NCBI RefSeq assembly: GCF_012516315.1
Contig: NZ_CP051185.1
Location: forward strand, 4,717,363 to 4,781,362
Direction of reading: 5' to 3'
Origin: Limnospira fusiformis SAG 85.79
GTDB lineage: Bacteria > Cyanobacteriota > Cyanobacteriia > Cyanobacteriales > Microcoleaceae
DNA: 64,000 bases
Every line of letters begins with the position of its first letter. Within the stretch, counting starts at the first letter, position 1. Positions 41,726-50,308 of the stretch are shown one piece after another. A model generated the notes under the pieces. The model saw only the letters and a program-made list of their open reading frames with translations, made no database searches and had not been told where the DNA came from. The translations under genes and the position numbers were made by a program.

Positions 41726-44700
41726 ATGAAAAGATTAATGATTGGTTCTCTATTAGGAGTAACAATGCTAGTGGCGACTCCCGCCATATTCCCAATTCTG
41801 ACACAGCGCAGTTATGCCCAAACCTCCCAGACTCAGGCGGCACAACTGCAACAACTGATTAATTTGGGAAGCCAGCAAACTCAGCAAAGGCAACCTTTAC
41901 AAGCCATAGAAACACTTAAACAAGCCCTAGCTATTGCCCAAAGTATCCAAGGTCGAGAAGACGAAGCATTCGCAAATCTTGGTCTGGGTTTCAACTATTA
42001 TCATATCGGCAAACCCCTGGAAGCCTTAACATACTTACAGCAAGCATTACCCATATTCCGGGAAGTGAGCGATCGCGCCGGGGAAGCCAATACCCTCAAT
42101 AATATCGGTGGAGTTTACCACGCTATCGGTCAACCCCTGGAAGCCTTAACATACTACCAGCAAGCATTACCAATTAGGCGGGAAGTGAGCGATCGCGCCG
42201 GGGAAGCCACTACTCTCAATAATATCGGTGCAGTTTACAGCGCTATTGGTCAACCCCAGCAAGCCTTAACATACTACCTGCAAGCATTACCCATATTGCG
42301 GGAAGTTAGCGATCGCGCCATGGAAGCCACTACTCTCAATAATATCGGTGCAGTTTACCACGCTATCGGTCAACCCCAGGAAGCCTTAACATACTTCCAG
42401 CAAGCATTACCCATTAGGCGGGAAGTTAGCGATCGCGCCGGTGAGGCAGCTACTCTCAATAATATCGGTGCAGTTTACGGCGATATCGGTAAACCCCAGG
42501 AAGCCTTAACATACTACCTGCAAGCATTACCCATTAGCCGGGAAGTGAGCGATCGCGCCGGGGAAGCCAATACCCTCAATAGTATCGCTGGAGTTTACCA
42601 CGCTATCGGTCAACCCCTGGAAGCCTTAACATACTTGCAGCAAGCATTACCCATTAGGCGGGAAGTTAGCGATCGCGCCGGGGAAGCAGCTACTCTCCAT
42701 AATATCGGTGCAGTTTACGGCGATATCGGTCAACCCCTGGAAGCCTTAACATACTACCAGAAAGCATTACCCATTAGGCGGGAAGTGAGCGATATCCGTG
42801 GGGAAGCGGCGACTCTCACTAATATCGGTGCAGTTTACCACGCTATCGGTAAACCCCAGGAAGCGTTAACATACTTGCAGCAAGCATTACCCATTAGGCG
42901 GGAAGTTAGCGATCGCGCCGGGGAAGCCAATACCCTCAATAGTATCGCTGGAGTTTACCGCCAAATAGGTAAACCCCAGGAAGCGTTAACATACTTACAG
43001 CAAGCATTATCTATCACGCGGGAAGTTAGTGATCGCGCCACGGAAGCCACTACCCTCAATAATATCGGTGGAGTTTACGGCGCTATCGGTCAACCCCAGG
43101 CAGCCTTAACATACTTCCAGCAAGCATTACCCATATTGCGGGAAGTGAGCGATCGCGCCGGGGAAGCCAGGACTCTCACTAATATCGGTGAAGTTTACCG
43201 CGCTATCGGTAAACCCCAGGAAGCCTTAACATACTACCAGCAAGCATTACCCATTAGCCGGGAAGTGAGCGATCGCGCCGGGGAAGCGGCTACTCTTCAT
43301 AATATCGGTGTAGTTCACCGCGAAATAGGTCAACCCCAGGCAGCCTTAACATACTTACAGCAAGCATTACCCATTAGGCGGGAAGTGAGCGATCGCGCCA
43401 CGGAAGCAGCTACCCTCAATAGTATCGGTGTAGTTTACAGCGCTATCGGTAAACCCCAGGAAGCCTTAACATACTACCAGCAAGCATTACCCATTAGGCG
43501 GGAAGTGAGCGATCGCGCCGGTGAAGCGGCTACCCTCAATAATATCGGTGCAGTTTACCGCGATATCGGTAAACCCCAGGAAGCCTTAACATACTACCTG
43601 CAAGCATTATCTATCACGCGGGAAGTGAGCGATCGCGCCATGGAAGCCACTACCCTCAATAATATCGGTGGAGTTTACAGCAATATCGGTCAACCCCAGG
43701 AAGCCTTAACATACTACCAGCAAGCATTACCCATTAGGCGGGAAGTGAGCGATCGCGCCGGGGAAGCCACTACCCTCAATAATATCGGTGGAGTTTACAG
43801 CGATATCGGTAAACCCCAGGAAGCCTTAACATACTACCAGCAAGCATTACCCATATTGCGGGAAGTGAGCGATCGCGCCGGTGAAGCCGGGACTCTCAGT
43901 AATATCGGTGCAGTTTACCGCGATATCGGTCAACCCCAGACCGCCATCGAAACCTTGGAAAAATCCGTACAAATTACCCTAGAAATGCGTGCAGGTTTGC
44001 AACAGGAAAACCGCGAATCATTCCTAGAAAGTAACCGAGGAACACCCGTCGCCCTTGTGGATCTTCTCATTGACCAAAACCAAGCCGACCAAGCCTTTAA
44101 ATGGTATAACCTCGCCACCACCTTCGACCTCGCCGACTATACCCGCCTTATCGAGGCAAAAGTTAGTAATCCAGAAGCCCAGAAAATGATTGACCAGTGG
44201 AATCAAAACCATCAACGCCTACAATTCCTTTACTCCCAAGTTGACGACAACTGGACACCGGAACTATCCCAACAAATCAACCAATTACAAGCCGAAAATA
44301 GCCAACTCGCCGAGAATATCTCCCGCCAATATCCCGAAGTTTCAGAACTCTTTGAAACCACCCCCCAAGATATCGAAACTCTCCAAGCCAATATCGCTCC
44401 CGGAACCCTGGTTATTCAACCCGTTTTGTTAACTAATATTACTAACGTCGAGGATAAAATCGGCATTTTTGTAGTCAGCCGCGACCAAGCCACCCTCGTC
44501 CGCACCATTCCCATTAACCCCACCGAATTTGATGCCATCCTCACCGAATATCGCGCCCAACTCGAAAACCACAACCGCGAGGACTACGATCGCAATCAAG
44601 AACTACTGTATGATTATCTCATTCGTCCCGTCGAGGCGGATATTGCTGCCTATTCTCCCGACCAAATCGCCATTATTGCCACCGGAAAACTGCGTTATAT

Positions 44701-45412
44701 TCCCTTTGAAACCCTCTATGATAATCAGAGCGAACAATACCTCATTGAAAAATACCCCATCCACTACCTCACCCGCATTTCCGCCACCCGCAATATCCCC
44801 AATAACCCCCGAACCTCCACCCAGGTTTTAGCCTTTGGCAACCCCACACCCACCTCCCAAGAACTTCCCGGAGCGGAACAGGAAGCCCGCCAAGTGACGG
44901 AAATTTTATCAGGGGAATATTGGCTGCGGGAACAAGCCACCCGCGACCGTTTTTATAACGATTCTGCCCGGTTTAATGTCCTGCATTTAGCGACCCATGG
45001 CTGCTTTCAAAAGCAAGGATGTCCCCGCCTAAACTTAGAGGCGAATAACATCTTATTTGCTAATAATGAAAAATTCAATATTGCTGATGCCGCCTTGTTG
45101 GGATTAAACCAAACTAATTTGGTGGTTTTAAGTGCTTGTCAAACCGCCATGGAAGCCGAATCAGACGGGCGGGAATTTGCAGCCGTTGCCTACTTATTTG
45201 AACGGGCGGGAGCCGATGCCGTGATAGCCAGCCTCTGGAATGCGGAGGATAATAAAACCCTCTTAATTATGACAGATTTTTATGAGAATGTCAACCAGGG
45301 AATGACCAAAGTTGAGGCATTACGGCAGGCAAAATTAGCCTTCAGCAAAGAAGGGATACATCCATTTTATTGGTCCCATTTAATTCTGATAGGTGATGGC
45401 AGTTCCTTTTAA
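41726..45412 (+). CDS. Exported TPR-CHAT protein 2 (intact caspase-like dyad)
   Basis: 1228 residues from ATG 41726, same leader and signal peptide as CHAT1. It has 16 tandem 40-residue TPR units, each encoded by a 120-bp DNA repeat containing GCGATCGC in nearly every unit. The CHAT domain has His1091 in HLATHGCF and Cys1138 in VVLSACQTA. Outside the TPR region it is nearly identical to CHAT1 (differences such as AFSKEGIHPF for AFAQEAVHPF), so the duplication is recent or the copies are being homogenised. Predicted periplasmic. Substrate unknown; the adjacent secreted protein is a candidate. Confidence 0.88.
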   Translation: MKRLMIGSLLGVTMLVATPAIFPILTQRSYAQTSQTQAAQLQQLINLGSQQTQQRQPLQAIETLKQALAIAQSIQGREDEAFANLGLGFNYYHIGKPLEALTYLQQALPIFREVSDRAGEANTLNNIGGVYHAIGQPLEALTYYQQALPIRREVSDRAGEATTLNNIGAVYSAIGQPQQALTYYLQALPILREVSDRAMEATTLNNIGAVYHAIGQPQEALTYFQQALPIRREVSDRAGEAATLNNIGAVYGDIGKPQEALTYYLQALPISREVSDRAGEANTLNSIAGVYHAIGQPLEALTYLQQALPIRREVSDRAGEAATLHNIGAVYGDIGQPLEALTYYQKALPIRREVSDIRGEAATLTNIGAVYHAIGKPQEALTYLQQALPIRREVSDRAGEANTLNSIAGVYRQIGKPQEALTYLQQALSITREVSDRATEATTLNNIGGVYGAIGQPQAALTYFQQALPILREVSDRAGEARTLTNIGEVYRAIGKPQEALTYYQQALPISREVSDRAGEAATLHNIGVVHREIGQPQAALTYLQQALPIRREVSDRATEAATLNSIGVVYSAIGKPQEALTYYQQALPIRREVSDRAGEAATLNNIGAVYRDIGKPQEALTYYLQALSITREVSDRAMEATTLNNIGGVYSNIGQPQEALTYYQQALPIRREVSDRAGEATTLNNIGGVYSDIGKPQEALTYYQQALPILREVSDRAGEAGTLSNIGAVYRDIGQPQTAIETLEKSVQITLEMRAGLQQENRESFLESNRGTPVALVDLLIDQNQADQAFKWYNLATTFDLADYTRLIEAKVSNPEAQKMIDQWNQNHQRLQFLYSQVDDNWTPELSQQINQLQAENSQLAENISRQYPEVSELFETTPQDIETLQANIAPGTLVIQPVLLTNITNVEDKIGIFVVSRDQATLVRTIPINPTEFDAILTEYRAQLENHNREDYDRNQELLYDYLIRPVEADIAAYSPDQIAIIATGKLRYIPFETLYDNQSEQYLIEKYPIHYLTRISATRNIPNNPRTSTQVLAFGNPTPTSQELPGAEQEARQVTEILSGEYWLREQATRDRFYNDSARFNVLHLATHGCFQKQGCPRLNLEANNILFANNEKFNIADAALLGLNQTNLVVLSACQTAMEAESDGREFAAVAYLFERAGADAVIASLWNAEDNKTLLIMTDFYENVNQGMTKVEALRQAKLAFSKEGIHPFYWSHLILIGDGSSF

Positions 45413-45590
45413 GGTGGATATCTGCGGCTGAGGGCAGTACATTGACGACCGACCAAACCCATATTATTGGGGGAGAGGTGCTTGATAAGGTGCTAGGAAC
45501 TATGCTATAATTTCCCCAGGGGGGAGAAGGGGATTGCCACCCCATATCAACTGGTAAATTAACCTGAATAAACTTAGATTAGGTGGTGCT

Positions 45591-48200
45591 ATGAAAAGAT
45601 TAATGATGGGTGGTTTATTGGCAGTAACAATGCTAGTCGCGACTCCGGCGATATTCCCAATTCTGACACAGCCGAGTTATGCCCAAACCTCGGAGACGGA
45701 GGCGGAAGAGTTGCAAAAACGGCTGGATTTGGGATTTCAGAAAAGTCGGCAAGGGCAACCTTTACAAGCCATAGAAACCTTTAAACAAGCCTTAGCTATT
45801 GCCCAAACAATTGCCAGTCGAGAAGGGGAAGCATTCGCCTACTTTGGTCTGGGTTTCAACTATCATCATATCGGTCAACCTCAGCAAGGGTTAACATACT
45901 TCCAGCAAGCATTACCCATTATGCGGGAAATAAGCGATCGCACCGGGGAAGCGGCGACTCTCAATAGTATCGGTGGACTTTACCACGATATCGGTCAACC
46001 CCAGGAAGCGTTAACATACTTCCAACAAGCATTATTTATCACGCGGGAAATAAGCGATCGCAGACAGCAAGCCACTACCCTCAATAATATCGGTGCAGTT
46101 TACCACGCTATCGGTCAACTCCAGGAAGCCTTAACATACTTCCAGCAAGCATTACCCATTAGGCGGGAAGTGAGCGATATCCGTGGGGAAGCGGCGACTC
46201 TCACTAATATCGGTGCAGTTTACCACGCTATCGGTCAACCCCAGGAAGCCTTAACATACTACCTGCAAGCATTACCAATTAGGCGGGAAGTGAGCGATCG
46301 CGCCGGGGAAGCGGCTACTCTCACTAATATCGGTGCAGTTTACCGCGATATCGGTCAACCCCGGGAAGGGTTAACATACTTCCAGCAAGCATTATCTATC
46401 ACGCGGGAAATAAGCGATCGCGCCAGGGAAGCGGCTACCCTCAGTAATATCGGTGAAGTTTACCGCGATATCGGTCTACCCCAGGAAGGGTTAATATACT
46501 TCCAGCAAGCATTATCTATCACGCGGGAAGTGAGCGATCGCGCTACGGAAGCCACTACTCTCCATAATATCGGTGCAGTTTACGGCGATATCGGTAAACC
46601 CCAGGAAGCCTTAACATACTTACAGCAAGCATTACCCATTAGGCGGGAAGTGAGCGATCGCGCCAGGGAAGCGGCTACCCTGTATAATATCGGTTTAGTT
46701 TACCGTGATATTGGTGAACCCCAGAAAGCGATCGACAACTTGGAAAAAGCCCTCCAAATCACCCTAGAAATACGAGCCGGGTTAGCACAGGAAAACCGCC
46801 AACAATTCCTACAAAATAACCGAGCGATATCCGTGGCTCTGGTGGATCTTCTCATCGACGAAAACCGACCCGACCAAGCCTTTAAATGGCATCACCTCGC
46901 CACCACCTTCGACCTCGCGGACTATAGCCACCTTATCGATGCCCAAGTTATTAATTCACCCGCCCAGAAACTGATTGACCAATGGAATGAAAACCATGAA
47001 CGCCTAAAATTACTTTACGCCCAAGTTGACGACAACTGGACACCGGAACTATCCCAACAAATCAACGAATTACAAGCCGGAAATAGCCAAATCGCCGAGG
47101 ATATCGCCCGCCAATATCCCGAAGTTGCGGAACTCTTTGAAACCACCCCGCAAGACCTGGAAAATCTCCGGGAAAATATCGCCCCCGGAACCCTAGTTAT
47201 TCAACCGATTTTGTTAACAAATATCAGCGAAGTTCCCGATGCGATCGCCCTGTTTATGGTCAGCCGCGACCAAAAAGCGATCGTGAAAAAAACCCCGATT
47301 AACCCCAGCGAATTTGATGGCATCCTCACCGAATATCGCGCCCAACTCGAAAACCACAACTCCGAAAATTTCGATAGAAATCAAGAACTCCTGTATGATT
47401 ATCTAATTCGTCCGATAGAGGCAGATATTGCCGCCCATTCTCCCGAAAAACTCGCGATTATTGCCACCGGAAAACTGCGTTATATCCCCTTTGAAACGCT
47501 GTATGATAATCAAAGGAACCAACACCTAATTGAAAAGTACCCCATCCACTACCTAACGAGGATTTCCGCCCGTCGCCAAGTTCGCAGCAACACCACCTCA
47601 TCCCCCCGTGTTTTAGCCTTTGGCAACCCCCAACCCAGCCCCTTTGATACCCCCGGAGCGGAACAGGAAGCCCGCCAAGTTACGGAAATTTTCTCAGGGG
47701 AATATTGGGTGAGGGAAGAAGCGACCCGCGACCGTTTTCAGAACGATTCTCCCCGGTTTAATATCCTCCATTTAGCCAACCCAATCTGCTTTCAAGCCAA
47801 CGGATGTCCGGGGCTAGGTTTAGGGGCAAATCAGATATTATTTGCCCATGGAGAAACCTTCAATATTGCGGATATAGGATTGTTAGGATTAAACCAAACC
47901 AACTTGGTAGTTTTAAGTGGTGGTTTTCCAACCGGGATGGAAACCGAATCAGAGGGCGGCGGATTAGTAGCGATCGCCTACTTATTTGAACGGGCGGGAG
48001 CCGATGCCGTGATAGCCAGCCTCTGGAATGCGGAGGATAATACAACCCTCTTAATTATGACAGAATTTTATGAGAATGTCAAGCAGGGAATGACGAAAGC
48101 CGAAGCCTTACGGCAGGCGAAATTAACCTTCGCCCAAGAAGGCATACATCCCTTTTATTGGTCGCCATTAATTCTGATAGGTGATGGCGGTTCTTTTTAA
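45591..48200 (+). CDS. Exported TPR-CHAT protein 3 (catalytic dyad lost)
   Basis: 869 residues. Signal peptide (about 1-32, ...QPSYAQ), 7 TPR units plus degenerate ends, and a full-length CHAT domain. The catalytic motifs are altered: HLATHGCF has become HLANPICF, with Pro731 at the His position, and LSACQTA has become LSGGFPTG, with Gly778 at the Cys position. The rest of the domain (GAEQEARQVTEIFSGEYW, FERAGADAVIASLWNAEDN, HPFYWSPLILIGDG) stays conserved and the frame is open, so this is not simple decay. It looks like a pseudoprotease that may act as regulator, decoy or scaffold for CHAT1/2. Confidence 0.87.
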   Translation: MKRLMMGGLLAVTMLVATPAIFPILTQPSYAQTSETEAEELQKRLDLGFQKSRQGQPLQAIETFKQALAIAQTIASREGEAFAYFGLGFNYHHIGQPQQGLTYFQQALPIMREISDRTGEAATLNSIGGLYHDIGQPQEALTYFQQALFITREISDRRQQATTLNNIGAVYHAIGQLQEALTYFQQALPIRREVSDIRGEAATLTNIGAVYHAIGQPQEALTYYLQALPIRREVSDRAGEAATLTNIGAVYRDIGQPREGLTYFQQALSITREISDRAREAATLSNIGEVYRDIGLPQEGLIYFQQALSITREVSDRATEATTLHNIGAVYGDIGKPQEALTYLQQALPIRREVSDRAREAATLYNIGLVYRDIGEPQKAIDNLEKALQITLEIRAGLAQENRQQFLQNNRAISVALVDLLIDENRPDQAFKWHHLATTFDLADYSHLIDAQVINSPAQKLIDQWNENHERLKLLYAQVDDNWTPELSQQINELQAGNSQIAEDIARQYPEVAELFETTPQDLENLRENIAPGTLVIQPILLTNISEVPDAIALFMVSRDQKAIVKKTPINPSEFDGILTEYRAQLENHNSENFDRNQELLYDYLIRPIEADIAAHSPEKLAIIATGKLRYIPFETLYDNQRNQHLIEKYPIHYLTRISARRQVRSNTTSSPRVLAFGNPQPSPFDTPGAEQEARQVTEIFSGEYWVREEATRDRFQNDSPRFNILHLANPICFQANGCPGLGLGANQILFAHGETFNIADIGLLGLNQTNLVVLSGGFPTGMETESEGGGLVAIAYLFERAGADAVIASLWNAEDNTTLLIMTEFYENVKQGMTKAEALRQAKLTFAQEGIHPFYWSPLILIGDGGSF

Positions 48201-48290
48201 GGTAGATATCGGCTGCTGATGCTGAGGGGAAAGGGGCAAGGTGTTAGCAGTCGGAGCCTGACACCTTATACATACAATCACAGAGAAAAC

Positions 48291-48401
48291 ATGATGATTG
48301 TCTTATGGGTAGCTGTCCTGAAGGTCGCCACGGGTGATAGAGCGATCGCACCGAGAGAGGCATTTATGAGAGGTGCTGCCAGGTTAAGGAGTAGGCTATA
48401 A
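48291..48401 (+). pseudogene. Remnant of a third secreted partner gene
   Basis: From ATG 48291 the translation MMIVLWVAVLKVATGDRAIA lines up with MICLSLAGLTIATGDIQPAIA of the secreted partners, and the DNA GTCGCCACGGGTGAT is shared almost exactly. It starts 91 bp after CHAT3, where partner 2 starts 98 bp after CHAT1. After about 20 codons similarity ends. It suggests a third cassette boundary. Short match, so moderate confidence. Confidence 0.45.
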
Positions 48402-48474
48402 TCAAAGCCCAACTGCCAAGGAGACTAGGGCAAATCAAGGCAGTGGAACGCCAATTATCGAGGGATTATCCCCT

Positions 48475-48705
48475 GTGAAAACAGATAGTATATTCTACCG
48501 AATTTTCCAACAGTACCCCCGCAGTTTTTTTGAGCTGCTGAACCGTCCACCGGAAGAAAGCGATCGCTATCAATTCACCTCTGTGGAAGTGAAACAACTA
48601 GCCTTTCGCCTCGACGGAGTATTTCTGCCGACGACCCCAGAAGGCGATCGCCCATTGCCCATTGCCTTTCCAGAAATTAATCAACGGGGCAGCATTAATT
48701 ATTAA
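48475..48705 (+). pseudogene. Rpn/DUF2887-family nuclease-like gene, truncated by a minisatellite
   Basis: The GTG-started frame MKTDSIFYRIFQQYPRSFFE, then VEVKQLAFRLDGVFLP, is the N-terminus of DUF2887 proteins (PD-(D/E)XK nuclease-like, related to Rpn recombination-promoting nucleases; normal length over 200 residues). After about residue 58 the codons come from the first unit of the 132-bp tandem array and stop in a TTAATTA run. Catalytic residues would lie in the missing part. Confidence 0.75.
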
Positions 48706-50308
48706 TTATTAATTATTAATTATTAATTATTTTGTCCTCTAGCAATTAGGGACGCGCGTCCAAGTGATGGGCGAGGCGATCGCCCATTGCCCATTGCCTT
48801 TCCAGAAATTAATCAACGGGGCAGCATTAATTATTAATTATTAATTATTAATTATTAATTATTTTGTCCTCTAGCAATTAGGGACGCGCGTCCAAGTGAT
48901 GGGCGAGGCGATCGCCCATTGCCCATTGCCTTTCCAGAAATTAATCAACGGGGCAGCATTAATTATTAATTATTAATTATTAATTATTAATTATTTTGTC
49001 CTCTAGCAATTAGGGACGCGCGTCCAAGTGATGGGCGAGGCGATCGCCCATTGCCCATTGCCTTTCCAGAAATTAATCAACGGGGCAGGATTAATTATTA
49101 ATTATTAATTATTAATTATTTTGTCCTCTAGCAATTAGGGACGCGCGTCCAAGTGATGGGCGAGGCGATCGCCCATTGCCCATTGCCTTTCCAGAAATTA
49201 ATCAACGGGGCAGCATTAATTATTAATTATTAATTATTAATTATTAATTATTTTGTCCTCTAGCAATTAGGGACGCGCGTCCAAGTGATGGGCGAGGCGA
49301 TCGCCCATTGCCCATTGCCTTTCCAGAAATTAATCAACGGGGCAGGATTAATTATTAATTATTAATTATTAATTATTAATTATTTTGTCCTCTAGCAATT
49401 AGGGACGCGCGTCCAAGTGATGGGCGAGGCGATCGCCCATTGCCCATTGCCTTTCCAGAAATTAATCAACGGGGCAGGATTAATTATTAATTATTAATTA
49501 TTAATTATTAATTATTTTGTCCTCTAGCAATTAGGGACGCGCGTCCAAGTGATGGGCGAGGCGATCGCCCATTGCCCATTGCCTTTCCAGAAATTAATCA
49601 ACGGGGCAGGATTAATTATTAATTATTAATTATTAATTATTAATTATTTTGTCCTCTAGCAATTAGGGACGCGCGTCCAAGTGATGGGCGAGGCGATCGC
49701 CCATTGCCCATTGCCTTTCCAGAAATTAATCAACGGGGCAGGATTAATTATTAATTATTAATTATTAATTATTAATTATTTTGTCCTCTAGCAATTAGGG
49801 ACGCGCGTCCAAGTGATGGGCGAGGCGATCGCCCATTGCCCATTGCCTTTCCAGAAATTAATCAACGGGGCAGGATTAATTATTAATTATTAATTATTAA
49901 TTATTAATTATTTTGTCCTCTAGCAATTAGGGACGCGCGTCCAAGTGATGGGCGAGGCGATCGCCCATTGCCCATTGCCTTTCCAGAAATTAATCAACGG
50001 GGCAGGATTAATTATTAATTATTAATTATTAATTATTAATTATTAATTATTTTGTCCTCTAGCAATTAGGGACGCGCGTCCAAGTGATGGGCGAGGCGAT
50101 CGCCCATTGCCCATTGCCTTTCCAGAAATTAATCAACGGGGCAGGATTAATTATTAATTATTAATTATTAATTATTTTGTCCTCTAGCAATTAGGGACGC
50201 GCGTCCAAGTGATGGGCGAGGCGATCGCCCATTGCCCATTGCCTTTCCAGAAATTAATCAACGGGGCAGGATTAATTATTAATTATTAATTATTAATTAT
50301 TAATTATT
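48651..50308. repeat. Minisatellite 1: about 12.5 units of 132 bp with internal heptamer runs
   Basis: The start CCCATTGCCCATTGCC recurs at 48651, 48783, 48915, 49047, 49172, 49304, 49436, 49568, 49700, 49832, 49964, 50103 and 50228. Spacings are 132 bp except 125 (twice) and 139, differing by exactly one TTAATTA heptamer. Each full unit contains the palindrome GGACGCGCGTCC, the hairpin ATGGGCGA-GGCGA-TCGCCCAT with a HIP1 core, and the conserved CCTCTAGCAATTAGG. A single substitution (GGGGCAGCATT/GGGGCAGGATT) separates early and late units. There is no long open frame; it is non-coding. Confidence 0.97.
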
